DNA of 47,430 nt, from the NCBI GenBank assembly GCA_003499525.1, contig DNTB01000070.1:1-47430 (forward strand), in the 5' to 3' direction. The DNA is from Flavobacteriales bacterium. GTDB taxonomy: Bacteria > Bacteroidota > Bacteroidia > Flavobacteriales_G > Salibacteraceae. The stretch's first letter is position 1; every line of letters begins with the position of its first letter. Positions 32,810 to 40,046 of the stretch are shown piece after piece. Made by a program: the position numbers and the translations under genes. The notes under the pieces are model-generated. The model worked only from the letters and a program-made list of their open reading frames with translations, searched no databases and was not told the origin of the DNA.

Positions 32810-34330
32810 ATGAAAAAACTACCATTAACGATCCTACTTCTCATTTCTACTTTTGTAATTGCGAAGGCCCAGTTCTCATTTGATTCATGCTTAATAGCCT
32901 ATTATCCATTTAATGGAAATGTCCAAGACCACGGGGGCAACGATTATCATGGAATTAGTACGACTAACTTTTATGTCAACGACAGATTCGGAACTTCTAT
33001 GAGTTCCTTTCTTTTCGATGGCTCAACGAGCTTTATTGAGTTGAGCACTCACTTGCCAGATTTGAACTTTTCGCAACCGGCAACTGTGGCCGTATGGGTA
33101 AAAACAAACAATGACTCAAGGAATACAATTCTTGCCCTACAAGATCCTTCTTTTAATGCTTATTTTCAAAGACTTTATATAGGAGATAATATTACACAAT
33201 ACCTGCAAAATGAACTTGTATTATTTGGGCGTCAAAATGGAGCGAGCGATTATGTAGTTGCTGGACATGAAACTTCCAATAGAGCCAAACTTATTGATAA
33301 TAATTGGCATCTTGTTGTATACGTATTTGATGGTGTGAATAGCACTTTCTACCTGGATACCAATCAACTCTCGAAAACCGTTAATCACGGATCAGATCAG
33401 GGTAAATTTGGTAATCTTTCTTTTACTACCATTTGTACCATTGGAGCTAGATATGACGGTAGTATGATCCCTGGGGCATTTTTTGAAGGAGCAATGGATG
33501 ATTTTCGCTTGTATAATTGTGCTCTTAACAACTCGCAAATCGTTGAGTTATTTTCAGAATGTAGACCTACTATGGACACATCATTAATAAGCTCATGCGA
33601 TAAATATATTAGTCCTTCGGGGAAACTTTTTACCGCTTCGGGTACCTACCTGGATACGATTCCAAACAGCACGGGGTGCGACAGCCTCATGACCATCAAC
33701 CTAACCATTCTGAACAGCTCTTCTGCTTCTATCAGTGCTTCTGCTTGTGATGCCTATTCTTGGCTGGGAAACACGCTGACATCTTCAGGAACCTATATTG
33801 ATACGTTGGTAAATGCCACAGGATGCGACAGCGTCGTTACCCTGAATTTAAATGTAACTAATGTCGACACAAATGTTGTCTTGAGTGTTAATTCTTTAAC
33901 TGCGAGTAGTGGAGCGAGCTTCTATCAATGGTATAATTGTGATAACCTACAAATCATACCGGGTGCAAATTCTGCTGTTTTTACTCCCACACAAACTGGT
34001 AAATATGCTGTATTTTTAATTCAAAACGGATGTGTGGATTCATCAGGTTGTCATCAGGTGATCATAACAAGTAATGATGCATTAGTATCATCGAATAACA
34101 ACTTCAGAATATACCCGAATCCCACTTCTGACTATTTTACTATTGAATCGAGAAGTGAAACAGAATACTCTATAGAATTATTTACCATGGATGGTAAGCT
34201 TTTGAACAATTCAAAAAACCTATTCACTAGACGAAATACTATTTTCTGGTCTCTTGCCCCGGGAATGTATATACTAAAAATATTGCGCGACGATGGTTAT
34301 TTCGAGGAGCATTTGCTTATCAAAAACTAG
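32810..34330 (+). CDS. LamG-domain protein with T9SS sorting domain
   Basis: 506-aa secreted, probably surface-attached protein. Signal peptide MKKLPLTILLLISTFVIAKA; LamG/concanavalin-like domain over residues 25-250 (YYPFNGNVQDHGGNDYHG, SFLFDGSTSFIEL, FFEGAMDDFRLYNCALN); two related repeats (each with SGTYLDT/SGTYIDT and a TGCDS core) around residues 262-350; then a C-terminal type A sorting domain (FRIYPNPTSDYF... LAPGMYILKILRDDG...). Exported by Sec, then by the type IX system. Likely adhesin-like or glycan-binding; ligand unknown. Base use looks more AT-rich than its neighbours. Confidence 0.92.
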   Translation: MKKLPLTILLLISTFVIAKAQFSFDSCLIAYYPFNGNVQDHGGNDYHGISTTNFYVNDRFGTSMSSFLFDGSTSFIELSTHLPDLNFSQPATVAVWVKTNNDSRNTILALQDPSFNAYFQRLYIGDNITQYLQNELVLFGRQNGASDYVVAGHETSNRAKLIDNNWHLVVYVFDGVNSTFYLDTNQLSKTVNHGSDQGKFGNLSFTTICTIGARYDGSMIPGAFFEGAMDDFRLYNCALNNSQIVELFSECRPTMDTSLISSCDKYISPSGKLFTASGTYLDTIPNSTGCDSLMTINLTILNSSSASISASACDAYSWLGNTLTSSGTYIDTLVNATGCDSVVTLNLNVTNVDTNVVLSVNSLTASSGASFYQWYNCDNLQIIPGANSAVFTPTQTGKYAVFLIQNGCVDSSGCHQVIITSNDALVSSNNNFRIYPNPTSDYFTIESRSETEYSIELFTMDGKLLNNSKNLFTRRNTIFWSLAPGMYILKILRDDGYFEEHLLIKN

Positions 34331-34372
34331 AATTGTTGCGATCCTATGCTCGTGATATATCATGAGTAGGAA

Positions 34373-34573
34373 ATGAGATATTTTTTTTTGAACTTCTGCA
34401 CAAATGCCCCATTAAAATCGGTTTTTGAACATCTTCAGAATCTATCTCACGAGAAAACTTTAAAGGTGATACCAGCTCCAAATAACTCTATTTCAATATT
34501 GATTGAATATGCACAAAATTTGGATTTGGCCAAAGCTGCCCTGAAGTATTTAGAGAAAAATTTTGTAATCTAA
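34373..34573 (+). CDS. Small ORF, uncertain
   Basis: 66-codon ATG ORF (MRYFFLNFCTN...LEKNFVI) 42 nt after the LamG gene. No recognised family, no signal peptide or good promoter. The composition is protein-like (amphipathic helix near KAALKYLEKN), but it could equally be a remnant or chance. Ends 60 nt before the terminator. Confidence 0.3.
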   Translation: MRYFFLNFCTNAPLKSVFEHLQNLSHEKTLKVIPAPNNSISILIEYAQNLDLAKAALKYLEKNFVI

Positions 34574-34634
34574 AGCCTTGCTCGTAAAGCAACCTTTATT
34601 TTTTTTAAGCTGAAGAGCAGAACATTCATCCAAA

Positions 34635-34672
34635 GCAAAAACCCCGATCATGCTCATGACCGGGGTTTTTGC
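34635..34672. terminator. Bidirectional hairpin terminator
   Basis: 18-nt arms (34635-34652 and 34655-34672, one A-C mismatch) with a 2-nt loop; the arms start with GCAAAAACCCCG, so a T-run follows the GC stem in both directions. Serves the plus-strand LamG region and the minus-strand sigma copy. Confidence 0.8.
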
Positions 34673-34692
34673 CTTTTTGGATTTGATCGATG

Positions 34693-35244
34693 CTAAAACG
34701 TGGCCTGATGCGGTGCCATCATCTGGCCCAGCATGCGCTTGGCACGGTGTAGCCTTGCCTTAACCGTACCCACTGGTATGGCCAATTCCACTGCTATTTC
34801 CTCATAGCTCAGCTCATTGTAGTACCGCAGTTCTATTAAACTGCGGTACATGTCCTTCAGTTTTTGGATGTAGTGGCGCACGATATCAATCCGCTGTGCT
34901 TTTTCCATTTTCTCTTCCGGTGTGAGCTCATCATTGGCGTACTGCCTCACCAGTTCACCCTTTTCACTTGATTGGGCGGCATCCATAGAATAGGTTTCTA
35001 ATTTTCGCTTCCGCAAATAATCTATGGTATGGTTTACGCTCACTCTCTTTAACCAGGTACTAAATGCAAAAGTCGGTTGATAGGCATCTAAATTCATAAG
35101 TGCCTTGCTCATAGCCTCCATGGTTAAATCTCGTGCCAGTTCTTCATCGCGTATTCTTTTACTGATTTCAAAGAGTATGCTGTCGTGATATTGGTTCATC
35201 AGCTGTGTGTAGGCTGACTGATCGCCGTCCTTAGCTTTGAGGAT
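34693..35244 (-). repeat. Direct repeat copy 1 (sigma-factor duplication)
   Basis: 552 bp aligning without gaps to 37017-37568 (constant offset 2,324). Identity by eye is about 80% over 34693-35036 but about 93% over 35037-35244, with only 3 differences in the first 130 nt of the latter. Confidence 0.88.
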
Positions 35245-35247
35245 CAA
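34693..35247 (-). CDS. ECF-like sigma-70 factor, copy 1 (5'-truncated)
   Basis: 184 aa. Sigma region 2 (MNQYHDSI...EELARDLTMEAMSKAL, then FSTWLKRVSVNHTIDYLRKRK) and region 4 with its helix-turn-helix (YRSLIELRYYNELSYEEIAVELAIPVGTVKARLHRAKRM) are intact, and it is nearly identical to copy 2 at 37017-37604. Copy 1 lacks the first 11 residues of copy 2: similarity stops at codon ATC (35244), and the only early start is TTG at 35247, 14 nt after the higA stop. It may be translated by coupling with higBA. No anti-sigma gene is next to it. Possibly functional because the truncation precedes region 2. Confidence 0.85.
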   Translation of the reverse strand: MILKAKDGDQSAYTQLMNQYHDSILFEISKRIRDEELARDLTMEAMSKALMNLDAYQPTFAFSTWLKRVSVNHTIDYLRKRKLETYSMDAAQSSEKGELVRQYANDELTPEEKMEKAQRIDIVRHYIQKLKDMYRSLIELRYYNELSYEEIAVELAIPVGTVKARLHRAKRMLGQMMAPHQATF

Positions 35248-35261
35248 TTGGAAAATAACTA

Positions 35262-35564
35262 CTAAACATTCAAAGACAGCTTTAAACTTCCTCCCAAACC
35301 CTCTCGTATTATTCTCATCAAGGTTGAAAGCCGAATATCACTTGCATTATTTTCAATTCGGGAAATGTAGCTTTTTGTTGTTCCCACTCTATCAGCAAGT
35401 TGCTGCTGTGTAAGGTTTCTACTCTTTCTTGCTTCTTGTATGAGTACACCAAGCTTAAATGCCTCGAACTCCTCTTGGAATTTTTCTCGTTTTTCTGTAC
35501 CTCTTTTCCCGTATTTTGAATCCAGGTGGTCGTCCCAATTTGTAATGCTACTTTTTGTTTTCAT
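35262..35564 (-). CDS. HigA-like XRE antitoxin
   Basis: 100-aa antitoxin: an N-terminal stretch, then a Cro/C1-type helix-turn-helix (LIQEARKSRNLTQQQLADRV, GTTKSYISRIEN, STLMRIIREGLG) in the C-terminal half. Antitoxins of this layout bind the toxin and repress their own promoter. It overlaps the upstream toxin gene by 17 nt in the toxin-first order typical of HigBA and ends 14 nt before the TTG of sigma copy 1. Confidence 0.9.
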   Translation of the reverse strand: MKTKSSITNWDDHLDSKYGKRGTEKREKFQEEFEAFKLGVLIQEARKSRNLTQQQLADRVGTTKSYISRIENNASDIRLSTLMRIIREGLGGSLKLSLNV

Positions 35565-35892
35565 AATATTCTTTTTTAATCCTTTCTGCTTTGCTTAACT
35601 CAGACTTAGGTGTCTTTTTGGTTTTCTTTTGGAAACCACTTAACAGTACTATCAGGTTTCCTTTGTCAAAAAAGCAGAATATTCTAAAAATTCCATTGTT
35701 TGCAGAAACACGTACCTCCCACAGACCATCAGAGTTCGTTAAATGCTTTAAGAACTTTTCAGGAACAATTCTGGTGGTTTGAATCATTGTAACAGTCCAA
35801 TCGATTTTGCTCTTAACTTTTTCATCCTGTCTATTGTAAAAATCCCAAAAGTGATTTTTGTAGACTACGATTGATCGTTTAAATTCATCCAA
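35548..35892 (-). CDS. HigB/RelE-like toxin (phage Gp49-like group)
   Basis: 114-aa ribosome-dependent mRNA interferase candidate. Signature of the Gp49/RelE-ParE group: LKHLTNSDGLWEVRVSANNGIFRIFCFF followed by LIVLLSGFQKKTKKTPKSEL and a basic helical tail (AERIKKEYYENKK). No in-frame ATG is present; the start is TTG at 35892, about 20 nt after a canonical promoter. The ATG at 35888 is out of frame. Expected to be held inactive by the adjacent HigA. Confidence 0.88.
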   Translation of the reverse strand: MDEFKRSIVVYKNHFWDFYNRQDEKVKSKIDWTVTMIQTTRIVPEKFLKHLTNSDGLWEVRVSANNGIFRIFCFFDKGNLIVLLSGFQKKTKKTPKSELSKAERIKKEYYENKK

Positions 35893-35915
35893 ATCTGCTC
35901 ACAATTTTATCAACA

Positions 35916-35945
35916 CAAAGTTAGCTAATCAGGTAACATTGGCAA
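35916..35945 (-). promoter_or_regulatory. Canonical promoter of higBA (and probably sigma copy 1)
   Basis: TTG (35945-35943), exactly 19 nt, TAACTTTG (35923-35916), a perfect consensus. HigA autoregulation would be expected here, but no clear operator palindrome was found. Confidence 0.7.
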
Positions 35946-36052
35946 AGTATGTTTTAAGCTTATTCCAAGAAGTTCGTCTTTCAGCATTAATGGTAAGAAT
36001 TGAAAAATAAAAGTGAAGTATAATCAACGTTGAGTACTGGTTTTTTCATTTC

Positions 36053-36868
36053 TTATATTTTTCTTCCGGAAAAAGAAACTGTTCCATTTTGGGTTGGGAT
36101 ATTCGCCCTAAGTCTCCAACCTTCAACCTCAAGTACAATTTCCCCGAAATCATTAAATTCAGGAATTATTACGAGATCGTTGGTCCATTTAACAGTGCAA
36201 TACCCATAGAGGTAATCATCGTTGGTAAAACCATCTCGAACTAAGAGTGTCTCCGAAGAATCGGCATTGATCCTAAGGATATGAAGTGCCGATAGTTCCG
36301 GCCATCCTCCCGTAAAATCTACACGTCTTAGTTCAATAATTACCGAATCTTCCGGCGTAGGTTCATTTGCTGTCTCAAAAAATTTGACCTTATACTTATC
36401 TATAATATTAAAATCCGCTCCGTCTTTTAGGACAAAGAATCTTCGAGTGAAGGTATCTTCTCCGTCGTCATCCGGAAAACAATCAAAATTGGGCTCTTTG
36501 GTTACCTTCAATGTTATGTCAATCGCCTGTCCCCGAACAGTATATGGCGGTGAAAAATACCGCACGAAGGATCACGTGCGAATCGTCTCTGCTCCGACAA
36601 TCCATTCATATTCAGCATCCTCCTCTTCGGCTATAAAAGTCAGGTTCCCCCCGCCCCGATCATAAATCGGGAAAAGTGTATCAAGTTGTATCCAATACTC
36701 ATATATACCAAACCTGGCCGTCACCTCTGTTTTCCCGTAACATGGATCGTAGACCACACAATCGGGGTTGGAAGGATCAAAGCAGAGCTTCTTTTGAGGC
36801 TCCGTATCCTGTCGGCATGCGCCGGCAACCAGGAGCATACCTACTGCAAGAAGTTTTATCTTTTTCAT
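36053..36868 (-). pseudogene. Lipoprotein gene broken by one in-frame TGA
   Basis: A 271-codon frame starting MKKIKLLAVGMLLVAGACRQ, a lipoprotein signal with lipobox AGAC (Cys 18), then a PKD-like beta domain (EYEWIVGAETIRT) that is cut by TGA at 36574-36572. The same frame continues at once (SFVRYFSPPYTVRGQAIDI) with no shift and runs to the stop at 36053, including DGEDTFTRRFFVLKDG and a C-terminal beta-rich part. One base (CGA or TGG to TGA) would explain it. A split gene restarting at the GTG at 36565 would lack a signal, so a pseudogene is the better reading. It lies between the two sigma copies. Confidence 0.75.
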
Positions 36869-36960
36869 GACCTGAAGATAATGCGTTTATTCCGTTACTT
36901 CCAATTCCTGAAGCCTCTACAATCAATTAAGTTTTATACCCCACCAGACTACTGAAAGGC

Positions 36961-36990
36961 AAAAAACCCCGACCTCTTTCGAAGCCGGGG
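36961..36990 (-). terminator. Rho-independent terminator of sigma copy 2
   Basis: Minus-strand CCCCGGCTTC, GAAA tetraloop, GAGGTCGGGG (10 bp with two G-T pairs), followed by six T. Starts 27 nt after the sigma stop codon. Confidence 0.8.
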
Positions 36991-37016
36991 GTTGATTTAT
37001 GATGATTGATTGATTG

Positions 37017-37568
37017 CTAAAATGAAGTCTGGTGTGGTGCCATCATCTGGCCGAGCATGCGTTTGGCCCGGTGGAGTCTCGCTTTTACCGTACCCACCGG
37101 AATGGCCAATTCTACCGCAATTTCTTCATAGCTCAGCTCATTGTAGTAGCGCAATTCGATTAAGCTGCGGTACATGTCCTTCAACTTTTGGATATAGTAT
37201 CTGACAATGTCAATGCGCTGGGTTTTCTCCATCTGCTCCTGGGGTGTGAGCTCATCGTTCGCATATTGCCGGACGAGATCACCTTTTTCGCTGCTCTGGG
37301 CGGCATCCATGGAATACGTTTCCAGTTTCCGCTTTCTCAAATAGTCAATGGTGTGGTTCACGCTCACTCTCTTTAACCAGGTACTAAATGCAAAAGTCGG
37401 CTGATAGGCATCTAAATTCATAAGTGCCTTGCTCATCGCCTCCATGGTTAAATCTCGTGCCAGTTCCTCATCGCGTATTCTTTTACTGATTTCGTAATAT
37501 ATACTGTCGTGATATTGGTTCATCAGCTGTGTATAGGCGGACTGGTCGCCTTCTTTCGCTTTGAGGAT
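37017..37568 (-). repeat. Direct repeat copy 2 (sigma-factor duplication)
   Basis: Partner of 34693-35244; see that entry. The two copies are in the same orientation, with their starts 2,324 bp apart. Confidence 0.88.
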
Positions 37569-37604
37569 AATGTCGTAATCCCGCTGTGCATTTTTGCTTA
37601 ACAT
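37017..37604 (-). CDS. ECF-like sigma-70 factor, copy 2 (full length)
   Basis: 195 aa starting MLSKNAQRDYD with an ATG at 37604. Region 2 and region 4 are as in copy 1; the two proteins differ at only about a dozen positions outside the missing N-terminus. Probably the ancestral locus: it has a proper start and terminator. A TATATTTG box (37722-37715) about 110 nt upstream could be a promoter but has no matching -33. No anti-sigma gene is adjacent, which is unusual for classical ECF sigma factors and suggests regulation by expression or a distant partner. Confidence 0.93.
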   Translation of the reverse strand: MLSKNAQRDYDIILKAKEGDQSAYTQLMNQYHDSIYYEISKRIRDEELARDLTMEAMSKALMNLDAYQPTFAFSTWLKRVSVNHTIDYLRKRKLETYSMDAAQSSEKGDLVRQYANDELTPQEQMEKTQRIDIVRYYIQKLKDMYRSLIELRYYNELSYEEIAVELAIPVGTVKARLHRAKRMLGQMMAPHQTSF

Positions 37605-37722
37605 GATTGATTGATTTAGAATTAAGCGTAATCAGTCTTCCATAGGCTCTTTAAACTTCCGGCGGTAACAATCCGCGATAATTGATGAATGTAATTTCAC
37701 TATATATACAAATCCAAATATA

Positions 37723-38838
37723 TCAGCTCCAAATGCGCTCATGCCGGGGTTTAACAATCTTTAGGAAGGCTAACCACAGGTAAAACATCATCAGAAGGGG
37801 TTCCAAAACGATGGATTTGAAAAACAGATTGGCAGAGGCCAATCGACGCATGGCGAAAAAATGTATTACCGCCTGCATGATCCATTTTACAAGAAATATC
37901 GCCAGTACCCATTCTAACTTATAATTGAATACCAGCAGGACAATAAACGCGCCAATAAAAATCCATTGACTAAATGGCAGTAAGGTCAAAAGCACTTGAT
38001 GTCCAAATCTGTATTCTGAAGAGGTAGTTAAATGTCGTCTTTTCTGTCTTACCCAATCCTTCAGTGTTTTTTTGGGCAAACTCACTAATACTGATTCCGG
38101 AGTATAAAGAGTGGCAGTATTCTTACTGTGTGCAATTTGGTTTATAAACAAATCATCATCTCCGGAGTCGAGGTGCATGTGGCTCGAAAAGCCTTTTTGA
38201 TCGAAAAACAGGTACGAATGATAGCCCATGTTGCGTCCCACACCCATGTAAGGTATGCCTGAACGGGCAAACGATAAATAGGTCAATCCAATCTTATAGG
38301 CATCGTATCTGATCAGGTCGTTTAACAGGCCCGCCTCTGTCCTGTATGGACTAAATCCCAACACGATTTTCTTTCTCATCAGGGCCGAAGCCATCTGCCT
38401 GAGCCAATCGTCGCTCATTGGATAACAATCGGCATCTGTAAAAACAAGGTTGGGGTATTTGGCTGCTTTGATTCCTAAAGATATGGCCAGCTTTTTTCCT
38501 CCCTGAAAGTCACCATTCTCACAAAAAGCTGTAAATCTGAAATTGTCGTATTTCTCCTCAAAGTCATTGAGAACATCCTGTGTCTCGTCCCAACTGCAGT
38601 CGTTTACCACAACGACTTCAAACTCCACCCCTTCCTGTTTCATAATAAGGGGAATAAATCTCTTTAGGTTTTCTGCCTCGTTTTTGGCTGCAATAATGAC
38701 CGATACCGGATCGGGTCGTTTGACTTCCTTTTCCGTTCTGGCCGAAATTGGAATTCTCAGAAAAAAGAAAAGATAGTAGCTCATCACCACACCGCCGCTG
38801 ATTAGATAAACCCACCATATGCCATCGATCCACACCAT
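37723..38838 (-). CDS. Membrane-associated family 2 glycosyltransferase
   Basis: 371 aa. An N-terminal membrane segment (VYLISGGVVMSYYLFFFL), GT2 domain with VSVIIAAKNEAENLKRFIP, VVVNDCSWDETQDVL, FTDADCYP (metal motif), SGDDDLFINQ and the acceptor motif QKRRHLTTS, then two or three C-terminal membrane helices. This plan matches processive or polyprenol-linked GT2 enzymes. The ATG at 38838 is chosen; the TTG at 38856 overlaps the -7 box of its promoter. Divergent from tgt. Confidence 0.91.
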   Translation of the reverse strand: MVWIDGIWWVYLISGGVVMSYYLFFFLRIPISARTEKEVKRPDPVSVIIAAKNEAENLKRFIPLIMKQEGVEFEVVVVNDCSWDETQDVLNDFEEKYDNFRFTAFCENGDFQGGKKLAISLGIKAAKYPNLVFTDADCYPMSDDWLRQMASALMRKKIVLGFSPYRTEAGLLNDLIRYDAYKIGLTYLSFARSGIPYMGVGRNMGYHSYLFFDQKGFSSHMHLDSGDDDLFINQIAHSKNTATLYTPESVLVSLPKKTLKDWVRQKRRHLTTSSEYRFGHQVLLTLLPFSQWIFIGAFIVLLVFNYKLEWVLAIFLVKWIMQAVIHFFAMRRLASANLFFKSIVLEPLLMMFYLWLAFLKIVKPRHERIWS

Positions 38839-38853
38839 AATCACGAAAGGATT

Positions 38854-38861
38854 CAAATGTA
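38854..38861 (-). promoter_or_regulatory. -7 element of the GT2 gene
   Basis: TACATTTG on the minus strand, 15 nt before the ATG at 38838. No TTG at the expected spacing. Confidence 0.5.
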
Positions 38862-38883
38862 CGCTCGGTGCAAAGTGGTACGC

Positions 38884-38891
38884 TATCTTTG
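38884..38891 (+). promoter_or_regulatory. -7 element of tgt
   Basis: TATCTTTG, 24 nt before the tgt ATG at 38916. Only 22 bp from the divergent GT2 box, so the two promoters overlap and RNA polymerase binding should be mutually exclusive. Confidence 0.5.
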
Positions 38892-38915
38892 GCGCTCAAA
38901 TTTTCAACAGCTCCA

Positions 38916-40046
38916 ATGTTCTTTGATCTTACCCATACATCGTCAAAAACTAAAGCACGCGCGGGAGTTCTACATACCGACCACGGAGAGATTAAAACGC
39001 CTATATTCATGCCCGTCGGAACGGCGGGTACGGTCAAAGGTGTGCATCAAAGAGAGCTCAGCGCGGATATTAATGCCGAGATCATTTTGGGCAACACCTA
39101 CCATCTTTTTCTTCGTCCCGGCATGCCTCTGATGAATGAAGCAGGAGGACTGCACAGATTCATCAACTGGGACAAACCCATCCTTACAGATAGTGGCGGA
39201 TATCAGGTCTATTCCTTATCGGAACAGCGTAAGCTCAAAGAAGAAGGAGCCCATTTCAGTTCTCATATCGACGGATCCAAACATTTGTTCTCACCTGAGT
39301 ATGTCGTTGATATTCAGAGAGATATTGGCGCAGACATTATAATGGCATTTGATGAATGTACCCCCTATCCATGTGATTACGAGTACGCTGAAAATTCCAT
39401 GCATTTGACGCATCGGTGGCTTGATCGGTGTACAGTAAGGTTTCGTGATACTGAACCTAAATATGGACATCGGCAGTTTTTATTTCCCATCGTTCAGGGG
39501 AGCACCTATCCTGATTTGAGAAAGCAGTCTGCTGAATACATTGCATCAAAAAACGCAGAAGGGAACGCCATCGGGGGGTTGTCCGTAGGAGAGCCCCACG
39601 AAATGATGTATGAAATGACCGAGGCGGTTTGCGGTATTCTTCCCAAAGACAAACCCAGATATCTGATGGGAGTGGGAACACCGGAAAACATCCTTGAGTC
39701 TATTGCCTTGGGTGTAGATATGTTTGACTGTGTTATGCCTACCCGCAACGGTAGAAACGGGCAACTTTTTACCGCTGAAGGAATCATCAATATCAGGAAT
39801 AAGAAATGGGAAAATGACTTTAGCCCTGTTGATCCTGCCGGCCATACCTTTGTAGATACGGCTTACAGCAAGGCGTATTTACGACACCTGATCGTTTCAA
39901 AAGAAATGTTAGGCGCTCAAATAGCATCTCTGCATAATCTTGGATTCTACCTTTGGCTGGTAAAAGAAGCCCGCAAGCATATCCTTGAGGACACCTTTCA
40001 TATCTGGAAAAATAATATGGTTCAAAAAGTGCGACAGAAGATTTGA
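38916..40046 (+). CDS. tgt: Queuine tRNA-ribosyltransferase (Tgt)
   Basis: Exchanges guanine 34 of GUN-anticodon tRNAs for the queuosine precursor. 376 aa with the standard signatures: TDHGEIKTPIFMPVGT, LGNTYHLFLRPG, LTDSGGYQVYSL, DIIMAFDECTPYP, GGLSVGEP, RYLMGVGTPENI and MFDCVMPTRNGRNG. The zinc-site Cys set common in Tgt (CxCxxC) is not evident in the ending RNKKWENDFSPVDP, a known variant in some lineages. Start ATG at 38916 (MFFDLTHT); overlaps the LptF/G-like gene by one base (TGATGA). Confidence 0.96.
   Translation: MFFDLTHTSSKTKARAGVLHTDHGEIKTPIFMPVGTAGTVKGVHQRELSADINAEIILGNTYHLFLRPGMPLMNEAGGLHRFINWDKPILTDSGGYQVYSLSEQRKLKEEGAHFSSHIDGSKHLFSPEYVVDIQRDIGADIIMAFDECTPYPCDYEYAENSMHLTHRWLDRCTVRFRDTEPKYGHRQFLFPIVQGSTYPDLRKQSAEYIASKNAEGNAIGGLSVGEPHEMMYEMTEAVCGILPKDKPRYLMGVGTPENILESIALGVDMFDCVMPTRNGRNGQLFTAEGIINIRNKKWENDFSPVDPAGHTFVDTAYSKAYLRHLIVSKEMLGAQIASLHNLGFYLWLVKEARKHILEDTFHIWKNNMVQKVRQKI

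Noticed and set aside
36572..36574. TGA as selenocysteine or recoded codon
   Set aside because: No SECIS-like hairpin was evident after it, lipoproteins of this kind are not selenoproteins, and a simple nonsense mutation explains it.
37000..37016. Short ATTGATTGATTG tandem run next to sigma copy 2 (similar ATTGATTGATT at 37605-37615)
   Set aside because: Only 2-3 units of 4 bp, likely chance in AT-rich intergenic DNA; no sign of phase variation or CRISPR.
38868..38915. 16-codon N-terminal extension of Tgt
   Set aside because: Contains the TATCTTTG promoter box; Tgt proteins begin near MFFDL.
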